Positions 1 through 5,473 of a stretch of DNA of 6,636 nucleotides are shown piece by piece; position 1 is the stretch's first letter; each line of letters opens with the position of its first letter. A program made the position numbers and the translations under genes. The notes beneath the pieces are model-generated. The model was given only the letters and a program-made list of their open reading frames with translations. It did not search any database and was not told the origin of the DNA. The stretch lies in NCBI GenBank assembly GCA_016927095.1, contig JAFGNI010000329.1:1-6636 (forward strand), written 5' to 3'. This DNA is from Anaerolineae bacterium (lineage in GTDB: Bacteria; Chloroflexota; Anaerolineae; B4-G1; SLSP01).

Positions 1-173
1 GAGTGCTTGATCACCGTCACTCGCGCCCCCCGCGCTTGAAGCTCGGGAACCACTCTCAACAACAGCGTTGTCTTGCCACTTCCCGAGTGGCCGACAAAGG
101 CAATAACCGGCGGTCTGCCGGCATCGCCGGCGGCCTGCGCCCCCCCTGCCGCGTCCTTGTCCCATGGCGTCAT
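1..173 (-). CDS. mobB: MobB-like molybdopterin-guanine dinucleotide biosynthesis GTPase (3' end cut by window edge)
   Basis: Only the first 57 codons are in the window; the frame runs open off the left edge. The start is the ATG read from 173, chosen because a perfect GGAGG lies at 180-184 with a 6-nt spacer. After a 20-residue Ala/Gly-rich lead comes beta-strand PPVIAFVG and a P-loop GHSGSGKTT, then LLLRVVPELQARGARV and the strand TVIKH. This order (short N-terminus, P-loop, helix, then VIKH) is the known beginning of MobB, the nucleotide-binding partner of MobA that helps attach GMP to molybdopterin to make the guanine dinucleotide form of the molybdenum cofactor. It follows the P-loop gene at 251-676 by 77 nt on the same strand, so it may be the distal gene of that operon. 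No other molybdenum-cofactor gene is visible. The Ala/Gly lead is longer than in E. coli MobB. Another P-loop family is possible because the C-terminal half is missing. Confidence 0.82.
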   Translation of the reverse strand, partial: MTPWDKDAAGGAQAAGDAGRPPVIAFVGHSGSGKTTLLLRVVPELQARGARVTVIKH

Positions 174-179
174 CAGCTG

Positions 180-184
180 CCTCC
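180..184 (-). promoter_or_regulatory. Shine-Dalgarno of mobB
   Basis: GGAGG on the minus strand, six nucleotides before the ATG read from 173. It decides the mobB start over other possible initiation codons nearby, and indicates that the gene has its own strong ribosome entry even though it sits at the end of a gene run. Confidence 0.7.
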
Positions 185-232
185 ACGCGCAAAGGCAACC
201 GCTATCATTGCCGGCGCAACTCGCGAAAACCT

Positions 233-248
233 CGAGACACGAGACACG
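233..248. repeat. short tandem repeat, CGAGACA twice
   Basis: The heptamer CGAGACA occurs twice head to tail (233-239 and 240-246), followed by CG as the beginning of a third copy. It lies in the 77-nt gap between the P-loop gene stop and the mobB start. No function can be assigned, and two copies of a heptamer may be chance. Confidence 0.4.
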
Positions 249-250
249 CT

Positions 251-676
251 TTATGCTCCTATCACCGATCTCAGAAAGCGGATCGCCTGGTCCGTCACCT
301 CAGCGGGTGTCAAGTCCGTCGTATCCAGGTAGAGGTCATAGTGCGCCCTCGCATCTGCGAGTCGAACCTCACGCTCCTCAACCCACCAAGATGAAGGCTG
401 GCTCAGCTGTTCCCGCTGGGCAGCCACCTCCAAGGACACGTCGAGGTAGATCAGCAGGTCGGGGTTCGCGAAGACCCGCCACATCCTGGGTGTCACAGAG
501 TGCTCTTGCCTGATCTCCCTGACCACGTACCCAGCCTCGCGCAGTCGCCGCACCAGCGTGGACTTCCCTGAAGAACAAGGCCCCACCACACCAATGACGG
601 GCTGCCCAGACCGATAGGGGCCTCGCTCCTGAGACATCACACCACTAGCGATGGCCGCCGCCGGCGAGCTGTCCAC
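251..676 (-). CDS. small P-loop NTPase, kinase-like, function unknown
   Basis: A 141-residue protein with a Walker A motif GPCSSGKST at residues 32-40 preceded by the hydrophobic strand VIGVV. A second strand LLIYLDVS (74-81) could carry the Walker B or product-binding Asp, as in small nucleoside/nucleotide kinases. Between them is EIRQEHSVTPRMW (54-66). An Arg-rich stretch around REQ...EEREVRLADARAHYD resembles a kinase lid, and DLYLDTTDLTPAEV follows. Length and layout fit a minimal P-loop kinase such as those related to adenylylsulfate or shikimate kinase, but no substrate motif is recognised. I recall similar proteins in Chloroflexota, unnamed. The start is GTG at 676 with AAAAGG four nt upstream; an in-frame ATG at 637 is the alternative and would still keep the whole P-loop domain. 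It lies 47 nt after the phosphatase gene and 77 nt before mobB. Confidence 0.8.
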   Translation of the reverse strand: MDSSPAAAIASGVMSQERGPYRSGQPVIGVVGPCSSGKSTLVRRLREAGYVVREIRQEHSVTPRMWRVFANPDLLIYLDVSLEVAAQREQLSQPSSWWVEEREVRLADARAHYDLYLDTTDLTPAEVTDQAIRFLRSVIGA

Positions 677-723
677 CGGACCTTTTGCGGCAACTGAGCA
701 TGAGCATAGCAGGTCCGCGATCG

Positions 724-1434
724 TTAGCGATCTGGGACGGGCATCTCCACCGTCATTCGGCGCGGACCCTCCGGAGGGCCGCTTTGGACGTGCAGAGCGA
801 TGACGCTCGTATCGTCCCCGGCCCGCCCATCATCAGCTGCAAGAGCTTGCTCAAGAAGCCCGTCCGCGACAGCCTTGGCCGATGGCAATAGCTGCCAGAG
901 CGCCTCGATGGCTTCGGGGATGTCCAACTGCCGGTCTGATTGGCCGCCTGCGTGCACCAAGCCATCGGTACAAGCTACGGCCAAGAGCCCCGGCACCAGC
1001 TCGACATGTTCCACAAGGGGACGGGTATGGCGGTAGAAGCCCAGCGGCGGCGCGTCGGCGACAAGCTCCAGCACGTCCTCTCCGGGCCGTCTGATGAACA
1101 CCGGCGAGTTCCCACAACGCGTCACCAACAGCGTCTGACTATCCAACTCGACGGACAGGATGATCAGTGTCGCCGATACACGACCGCTGCGACGGGCGTA
1201 GAGCATGTCATTGGCGGCGCGGGCTGCTGCACCATCGCGCACCCCTTCTGCGAGATCCGAAATGACCTTGCGCACCACTTGGGTCGAGAGTGACTTCGCT
1301 GCGTACCCCGAGCTCTGTCCATCGACGAGCACGAAAGAGATCCCTCCGTGCGGGCGCTCAATCATCTCCAGCGTATCGCCGCTTTCACGCGCAGCCCATT
1401 TGTTGACTTTGCTGGCTGCAAACGACAGATGCAT
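724..1434 (-). CDS. SpoIIE/PP2C-type serine/threonine phosphatase, single domain
   Basis: A 236-residue protein made almost only of a SpoIIE-type PP2C phosphatase domain, expected to use two divalent metals to remove phosphate from serine or threonine. The metal-site motifs are present in order: SGD (18-20), LVDGQSSG (36-43, in place of DxxGHG), the strand SATLIILSV (87-95), TRCGNSPVFI (105-114), ACTDG (154-158) and GDDTSVI (206-212). Thus Asp20, Asp38, Asp157 and Asp208 are all available, so it should be active. There is no sensor, receiver or membrane segment, so its specificity must come from a partner. In known systems such proteins dephosphorylate STAS-domain anti-anti-sigma factors; no STAS or anti-sigma gene is in the window. 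The start ATG lies 12 nt after the yajC stop; its Shine-Dalgarno is weak (GAGAGC), suggesting dependence on translation of yajC. The C-terminal 20 residues are Pro/Arg-rich. Confidence 0.85.
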   Translation of the reverse strand: MHLSFAASKVNKWAARESGDTLEMIERPHGGISFVLVDGQSSGYAAKSLSTQVVRKVISDLAEGVRDGAAARAANDMLYARRSGRVSATLIILSVELDSQTLLVTRCGNSPVFIRRPGEDVLELVADAPPLGFYRHTRPLVEHVELVPGLLAVACTDGLVHAGGQSDRQLDIPEAIEALWQLLPSAKAVADGLLEQALAADDGRAGDDTSVIALHVQSGPPEGPRRMTVEMPVPDR

Positions 1435-1446
1435 GGTCGTCTGCTC

Positions 1447-1785
1447 TCATGCGGAGGTATCGGCATCCGTATCCGAAGGCGGTGCGTTGTCTTCCTCGCC
1501 GCCATCAGCCGGGCCACCGACCGGTTCGTATTTCCCGCGAATCGCACCGGGCAGAATCGAGAGCTCGACACCATCAGCAAGCCTGATGCGCGCCTCATTA
1601 GCCTCGAAATCGAGGTGGGTTAGGTCTCCGATAAAACCACCGATGGTCACGATCCGCTGACCAACCGCAAGCTCCTCCTCACGCCGCTTCTGCCGCCGGC
1701 GAGCCGTCCACTGCGGCAGAAACATGAAGACAACCATGGCCACGATGATCACACCCCAGAACAACAGCCCTCCGTCTTGTCCCAT
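1447..1785 (-). CDS. yajC: YajC, accessory subunit of the Sec preprotein translocase
   Basis: A 112-residue protein with the YajC layout. A short N-terminus is followed by one transmembrane helix (about residues 7-23, LLFWGVIIVAMVVFMFLP), then a basic cytoplasmic stretch QWTARRRQKRREEEL, then the family hallmark VGQRIVTIGGFIGDL and a small beta-rich domain ending near LPGAI. The tail (about residue 90 on) is acidic and low complexity. YajC binds SecDF-YidC at the inner membrane and modulates protein export. Length fits the family. The ATG at 1785 is preceded by GAGGAA with a short spacer. It is the first gene of the minus-strand run and has a strong promoter candidate about 105 nt upstream. 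Unlike the classical arrangement, secD and secF do not follow it; a phosphatase gene does. Confidence 0.9.
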   Translation of the reverse strand: MGQDGGLLFWGVIIVAMVVFMFLPQWTARRRQKRREEELAVGQRIVTIGGFIGDLTHLDFEANEARIRLADGVELSILPGAIRGKYEPVGGPADGGEEDNAPPSDTDADTSA

Positions 1786-1878
1786 CAGGTTCCTCGTTTC
1801 TCTGCTAGATTAGCGGCAGCTACATAGTGGCCCAGATAGCCGCAGGTACTTGAGAGAGTCGCCTCCCAACAGCCCCAC

Positions 1879-1888
1879 TGTGGCCACA
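1879..1888. promoter_or_regulatory. 10-bp perfect palindrome at the predicted yajC start point
   Basis: TGTGGCCACA reads the same on both strands. It sits directly downstream of the minus-strand TATAAT, covering the expected transcription start, which is a classical repressor position. A palindrome this size can arise by chance, so it is only an operator candidate. Confidence 0.35.
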
Positions 1889-1890
1889 AG

Positions 1891-1919
1891 ATTATACCGC
1901 CTATGGCGTGTTGTGCCAC
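1891..1919 (-). promoter_or_regulatory. candidate sigma-70-type promoter for yajC run
   Basis: On the minus strand a perfect -10 hexamer TATAAT (1896 down to 1891) follows GTGGCA (1919-1914, four of six matches to TTGACA) at the ideal 17-bp spacing. The predicted start point is near 1884, giving a leader of about 100 nt before yajC. Its -35 box overlaps that of the opposite-facing promoter at 1911-1938. The assignment rests on motif match and position only. Confidence 0.55.
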
Positions 1920-1938
1920 CGACCAGATCTGGTAGAAT
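1911..1938 (+). promoter_or_regulatory. candidate promoter for the histidine kinase gene
   Basis: TTGTGC (1911-1916) and TAGAAT (1933-1938, five of six matches to TATAAT) are separated by 16 bp. The start point would be near 1945, giving a short leader of about 35 nt before the GTG at 1980. The -35 box overlaps the -35 box of the divergent yajC promoter, so polymerase should not occupy both sites at once. The -35 match is weak, so activation may be needed. Confidence 0.45.
1922..1933. promoter_or_regulatory. 12-bp perfect palindrome inside the kinase promoter spacer
   Basis: ACCAGATCTGGT is a perfect palindrome lying between the -35 and -10 elements of the plus-strand promoter, sharing its last base with the -10 box and lying just upstream of the minus-strand -35. 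A dimeric regulator bound here would affect the kinase promoter and possibly the yajC promoter. The OmpR-family regulator encoded downstream usually prefers direct repeats, so another protein may be the ligand if the site is real. Confidence 0.4.
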
Positions 1939-1979
1939 GCAGCCGATCCAGCGGAGCATGACAGCGAAGACAGGACATC

Positions 1980-4169
1980 GTGACCAGCGAGCATCAGGTA
2001 CATCAGCTCCGGCTTCTGCACCGGGCTACGTTAGCCTTTGGCGCCAGCCTGCACCTAGACGAGATCTTCCACACGGTTCTGGAGGAGGTACGTCACGCGC
2101 TTCATGCGAGTGGCTGGGCTGTGTGGGTGCTGGATGAGAAAGGTCTGGCGCTCACGTGCCGGCAAGCCGCCGGCCCGGGAAGTGAACAGCTACTGGGATA
2201 CCATCTGCCGGCCAATGTGCCGTTGCTGGTGCCGGTCGTCCGCAACCACGAAAGCCTCTACGTGCGCGATGCCCGAAGCCACCCGAGTTTCGACGGGCGT
2301 ATTGCCCTGCAGCGTGGTAGCCAGGTACGGTCGCTGATCTGTGCGCCCCTGTCGATCATCGAACCCACCGGCACTAACATCACCGTCGGCGTCATCGTCG
2401 TCATTGCAGAGAAACCCGATGCCTTCACGCCGGATGATCTTGCTCTTGTGGATGCGTTTGCAGCGTCGGCTTCCGTGGCCATCCGCAACGGTCGCCTCTA
2501 TCAACAAGCTCGGCAGGAAATCGACGAGCGCCGTCGTGTTGAATCAGCACTACGCGAAAGTGAGGGGCACTACAGGACGCTCGTAGAGACCTCTCCAGAC
2601 GCGGTCGTGTTGATTGACCTCAACGGCCGTATCCAAATGTGTAACCGTAGGGCCCTGGAGCTCTACGGCTATGACCGGGCCGCCGAACTCCTCGGGCGCA
2701 CCTATCTGACCCTCTTCCCGCCCCAGTCAAGGGCAAGAGCCATCCACGGCTTTGAGTCTGTCTTGCAGGGTACGGCCCTGCGCAACGCCGAGATCACCCT
2801 TCTCCGCCGGGACGGCACCTACTTCGAGGGTGAGATCGCAGCAGCGTTGGCCGCCGACAACGCGGGAGAACCAGCTAGCATCGTGGGGTTTGCTCGTGAC
2901 ATCACGGACCGCAAGGAAGCCGAGGCCGCGATGCGCCGGCATAACGAGGAGCTGAGCATTCTCAACGATATGGCTATGGGGATCAGCAAAGCTCGAAACT
3001 TGGAGCGGTTGCTTCGGACCGCCGTCGACAAGACTCTCGGTGCTCTTGACATCGACACGGGGTGGATCGTTCTGTTCGCGAGCGACAGACAGGCCGAAAA
3101 TGGAGCAGAGGTCCCCGTAGCCGTCTACCGAGGTGTGCTGGCAGAACCGACCATCAGAGCGCGGAGCAGGCTGCTGCGCGAGGAAGTCGAAGCGTGTGCG
3201 CGCCAGTCCGCTCAGCCCGTTGTCCGCCATGCTGTCGAGCTCTTCGATCTCCGTGCCGGCGTTGCAGCATCGTGTCCGGTTGTCGGCATACCACTCACCG
3301 CGTCGAACGTGGTAGTCGGCGTGATGGGCATGGTGGGCCTTAGCAGCCATCGCGCCCGCAGCATCCCCGCGCGGCAGATACAGCTTCTATCGGCAATTGG
3401 TGCCCAGGTCAGCATCGCCGTAGAGAACGTACGCCTAGCGGCAGAAGCTGCAGAGGTCGAAATACTGCGCGAACTCGAGCGCATGCGGTCCGGACTCATC
3501 GCCGACTTCTCGCACGATCTGAGGACACCGTTGGGCCTGATCGAGATGTCGGCATCCACGCTCCTTCGTGACGACCTCGCACTGGATGATGAGCTGCAGG
3601 ATGACCTGCTGCGGGATATCATGACGCAGACCCGACGGCTTTCGCATCTAGTCGAGGGGATCCTTGACCTAGGTCGGCTGGAAAGCGGGCAGCTGCAGCT
3701 CAATCGCATCGCTGTCGACGTCGGTGTGCTGATCGACCACGTCAGTCAGGAAATGCAGAAGCGATACACTGACCATCGCTTCGCACTGGACACGTCCGGA
3801 GAGCCCCTCCTCGCCAACGCGGACCCTCATCGCATTGAGCAGGTGCTCTACAATCTGCTCGATAACGCCGCCAAGTACAGCCCGCAGGGCGGGGACATAC
3901 GCACCTTAGGGCAGAGAAGTGGCGACAGCATCCTCGTACGTATCATAGACACCGGCATCGGCATCCCGCAAGATCAACTCCCCCTCGTCTTTGAGCGCTT
4001 CTATCGCGTGAACGATGTGGCAGCTGAGGGGATCGGCGGCGTCGGCCTTGGGCTTTCCGCTTGTAAGGGCATCATCGAAGCTCACGGTGGGGAGATCTGG
4101 GTCGAGAGCACCCACGGTTCAGGAAGCACCTTTGCCTTCACCTTGCCAACTGCGCCCGACTTGGCATAG
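1980..4169 (+). CDS. soluble GAF-PAS-GAF sensor histidine kinase
   Basis: A 729-residue cytoplasmic histidine kinase with no signal peptide or transmembrane segment. Domains: GAF (about 10-174), a charged coiled linker, PAS (about 196-307, starting GHYRTLVETSPDAVVLID and closing with ARDITDRKEAE), a second, divergent GAF (about 325-485), a signalling helix, HisKA with phospho-acceptor His512 in FSHDLRTPLGLI, and HATPase_c (about 610-725). The ATP-binding boxes are intact: N-box YNLLDNAAKY with Asn625 and Asn629, G1 DTGIGIP from Asp657, F-box VFERFYR, and G2 GGVGLGL around 686-692. The kinase should therefore be active and autophosphorylate His512. The ligands of the GAF and PAS domains cannot be read from sequence; no haem or flavin signature such as GxNCRFLQ is present in the PAS domain. 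Translation starts at GTG with AGGA four nt upstream. It is followed by its presumed partner regulator after 130 nt. Confidence 0.93.
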   Translation: MTSEHQVHQLRLLHRATLAFGASLHLDEIFHTVLEEVRHALHASGWAVWVLDEKGLALTCRQAAGPGSEQLLGYHLPANVPLLVPVVRNHESLYVRDARSHPSFDGRIALQRGSQVRSLICAPLSIIEPTGTNITVGVIVVIAEKPDAFTPDDLALVDAFAASASVAIRNGRLYQQARQEIDERRRVESALRESEGHYRTLVETSPDAVVLIDLNGRIQMCNRRALELYGYDRAAELLGRTYLTLFPPQSRARAIHGFESVLQGTALRNAEITLLRRDGTYFEGEIAAALAADNAGEPASIVGFARDITDRKEAEAAMRRHNEELSILNDMAMGISKARNLERLLRTAVDKTLGALDIDTGWIVLFASDRQAENGAEVPVAVYRGVLAEPTIRARSRLLREEVEACARQSAQPVVRHAVELFDLRAGVAASCPVVGIPLTASNVVVGVMGMVGLSSHRARSIPARQIQLLSAIGAQVSIAVENVRLAAEAAEVEILRELERMRSGLIADFSHDLRTPLGLIEMSASTLLRDDLALDDELQDDLLRDIMTQTRRLSHLVEGILDLGRLESGQLQLNRIAVDVGVLIDHVSQEMQKRYTDHRFALDTSGEPLLANADPHRIEQVLYNLLDNAAKYSPQGGDIRTLGQRSGDSILVRIIDTGIGIPQDQLPLVFERFYRVNDVAAEGIGGVGLGLSACKGIIEAHGGEIWVESTHGSGSTFAFTLPTAPDLA

Positions 4170-4188
4170 CGAAGGGCTATGGTATGGT
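4161..4188 (+). promoter_or_regulatory. candidate internal promoter for the response regulator
   Basis: TTGGCA (4161-4166, five of six matches to TTGACA) overlaps the last codons of the kinase gene. After 16 bp comes TATGGT (4183-4188), preceded by TGG, which forms an extended -10 (TGnTATGGT). A start near 4195 would give a leader of about 105 nt containing the hairpin at 4207-4255. Motif evidence only. Confidence 0.4.
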
Positions 4189-4206
4189 GAGGCTAGTTGT
4201 GGGCTC

Positions 4207-4255
4207 CGGCGAAGCTGAGAGCGAACGCGTCAGGGGTACGCGCCCCTCAGCGCCG
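4207..4255 (+). promoter_or_regulatory. compound hairpin in the kinase-regulator gap
   Basis: The outer stem pairs CGGC (4207-4210) with GCCG (4252-4255) and GCTGAG (4214-4219) with CTCAGC (4246-4251), leaving a 3-nt GAA bulge on the left side. Inside, CGCGT (4226-4230) pairs with ACGCG (4238-4242) around a 7-nt loop CAGGGGT. An alternative inner pairing AGGGG/CCCCT (4232-4236 with 4243-4247) is also possible. No T-run follows, so it is not a typical intrinsic terminator. A role in RNA stability, processing or differential expression of kinase and regulator is inferred. Confidence 0.45.
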
Positions 4256-4299
4256 ACATCACCTCCCCCGCCGCCTGCGCGGAGACCTGAGGAAACTGT

Positions 4300-4992
4300 A
4301 TGAGAGCGCCCAGAGTTCTGGTTGTCGATGATGAGCCCAGGTACGTCCGCCTCATAGAGATCAACCTGGAGGCCAGCGGCTACAGCGTGCTGACCGCCAC
4401 TGACGGTCCGGAGGCCGTCGAGTTAGCGGCTCAGGAGGACTGCGATCTGATACTCCTGGACATCGGACTGCCCAGGATGGATGGCTACGCAGTGTGTAAG
4501 GAGATCCGCCGGTTCTCCGATGTACCCGTGATTATGCTGACTGCCCGGGGACAAACCTCAGATATCGTGCAGGGACTCGATGCTGGCGCCGACGACTACA
4601 TCCCCAAGCCCTTCAGCGCCCAAGAGTTGTTGGCTCGGATTCGGGCACGGCTGCGAAGGTCCGAGCTGGAGCCTCGGGAGAAGAAGCCAGTCTATCAGTA
4701 CGGCGATGTCACACTCGATACGGTGCGGCAGCGCCTCTTTGTCAAGGATAAAGAAGTCCACCTAACGCCCACGGAATACCATCTACTGACCGAGCTTGTC
4801 GCTCACGCGGGTCGCGTCTTGGTGACCAGTTACCTGCTCAGCGAGGTCTGGGGCTCGGAGGATGCAGATCCCCGTCTTCTCTGGCAAGCCATTCACAGAC
4901 TACGCGGCAAGATCGAGCGTGATCCCACCCACCCCGAACACATTCAGACACGCTCGGGCATAGGCTATATCTTCCTTGGCGAGGAGCCGTAG
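4300..4992 (+). CDS. OmpR-family response regulator (receiver plus winged helix)
   Basis: A 230-residue two-domain transcription regulator. The receiver (about 4-118) has the acidic pair Asp10/Asp11, the phospho-acceptor Asp54 in LLDIGLP, Thr81 in MLTAR and Lys103 in PKPF, so the full phosphorylation site is intact. The C-terminal winged helix (about 130-227) has the OmpR/PhoB signatures LTPTEYHLLTELVAHAGRV, the recognition-helix region AIHRLRGKIE and the closing GIGYIFL. It is expected to be phosphorylated by the kinase encoded upstream and to bind DNA as a dimer on direct repeats. The ATG at 4300 follows GAGGAA with a normal spacer. The stop codon is one nt before the next start, so the START-like protein downstream is translationally coupled. 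Targets are unknown; its own leader and the divergent region at 1786-1979 are candidates. Confidence 0.94.
   Translation: MRAPRVLVVDDEPRYVRLIEINLEASGYSVLTATDGPEAVELAAQEDCDLILLDIGLPRMDGYAVCKEIRRFSDVPVIMLTARGQTSDIVQGLDAGADDYIPKPFSAQELLARIRARLRRSELEPREKKPVYQYGDVTLDTVRQRLFVKDKEVHLTPTEYHLLTELVAHAGRVLVTSYLLSEVWGSEDADPRLLWQAIHRLRGKIERDPTHPEHIQTRSGIGYIFLGEEP
4981..4986 (+). promoter_or_regulatory. Shine-Dalgarno of the SRPBCC gene, inside the regulator gene
   Basis: GAGGAG lies within the last codons of the response regulator and is seven nt before the ATG at 4994. It decides that start over an upstream in-frame TTG at 4976, and it ties translation of the two genes together. Confidence 0.65.
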
Positions 4993-4993
4993 C

Positions 4994-5470
4994 ATGACCA
5001 CCCAACCTGTACTGCTGGCCGAGGCCACGATAGACGTCCCTATCGCCTTCGCTCGAACCTGGTTCCTGGAACTGGCTGAACACCCCGAAAGGTACGAGTT
5101 TGAGACCCACAGTGGCTTCACCTTCACCCAGGGTGAGTTCGGTGAGCCAGGCGCGCGGTTCCAGACACAAGAACGCTTCGGTGGTCTGGCGAAACTCACT
5201 CTGAGATTCGAGCTAACTGATGTGGCACCACGCCGCTTCACGTTCCGTCTGCGCCGACCGGTGCACCACATCTGGGGCTACTTCGAGCTGGATCCTGTGG
5301 GCGTGGAGATAACGAAGCTGCGCTTGGCTGTTGGCAGCGACCACCAGCTTCAACGCACGATGCTCCAGACGCCACCTCTGCGAGGTGCTATACAGCACCA
5401 GATCGAAGGTGAAGTAGCTCACATTGCGGATTCAATGACATCGTTGTACAAGTCAAAGCAGGAGGTGTGA
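4994..5470 (+). CDS. SRPBCC-superfamily (START-like) protein, ligand unknown
   Basis: A 158-residue soluble protein with the SRPBCC helix-grip layout. The opening strand is LLAEATIDVPIAFARTWF, with the typical 'sequence from a binding pocket, then helix' pattern. Next come antiparallel strands including FTFTQGEFGEPGARFQTQE, AKLTLRFELTDVAPRRFTFRL and ITKLRLAVG, and the chain closes with a long C-terminal helix (about RGAIQHQIEGEVAHIADSM). Such proteins bind hydrophobic small molecules (lipids, polyketides, plant-hormone-like ligands) or act as cyclases; sequence alone does not tell which. There are no cysteines and no membrane segment. It begins one nt after the response regulator stop and ends three nt before the next gene, so it belongs to the same transcript. 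Family assignment is by pattern recognition and is moderately sure; a polyketide-cyclase-like or coenzyme Q-binding subfamily is possible. Confidence 0.7.
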   Translation: MTTQPVLLAEATIDVPIAFARTWFLELAEHPERYEFETHSGFTFTQGEFGEPGARFQTQERFGGLAKLTLRFELTDVAPRRFTFRLRRPVHHIWGYFELDPVGVEITKLRLAVGSDHQLQRTMLQTPPLRGAIQHQIEGEVAHIADSMTSLYKSKQEV

Positions 5471-5473
5471 CCT

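Noticed and set aside
73..513. 146-codon Pro/Ser/Arg-rich frame on the plus strand
   Set aside because: It spans mobB and the P-loop gene on the opposite strand, both of which have clear Walker A motifs; no domain is seen in it.
677..717. CGGACC/GGTCCG inverted repeat that could hide the ribosome site of the P-loop gene
   Set aside because: Only six base pairs with a 29-nt loop; such pairs are frequent by chance in GC-rich DNA, and no conservation can be tested here.
1813..1843. GCGGC/GCCGC hairpin in the yajC leader, considered as a riboswitch
   Set aside because: Five base pairs around a large loop, with no known riboswitch core and no T-run.
1785..2021. 78-codon minus-strand frame in the divergent intergenic region
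   Set aside because: It covers the promoter candidates and runs into the kinase gene start; no ribosome site fits and no family is recognised.
2727..3350. 207-codon open frame on the minus strand inside the histidine kinase gene
   Set aside because: It lies fully opposite the PAS/GAF2 coding region, has no recognisable domain, and its composition is that expected of the complement of a GC-rich gene.
3212..3709. 165-codon Ser/Arg-rich open frame on the minus strand opposite the GAF2 and HisKA region
   Set aside because: Long Ser/Arg runs are the usual reverse-frame reading of GC-rich coding sequence; the plus-strand HisKA domain with His512 is unmistakable.
4976..4993. Upstream TTG start for the SRPBCC gene adding six residues (MARSRS)
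   Set aside because: It would overlap the regulator end and the GAGGAG lies after it; the ATG at 4994 has ideal spacing.
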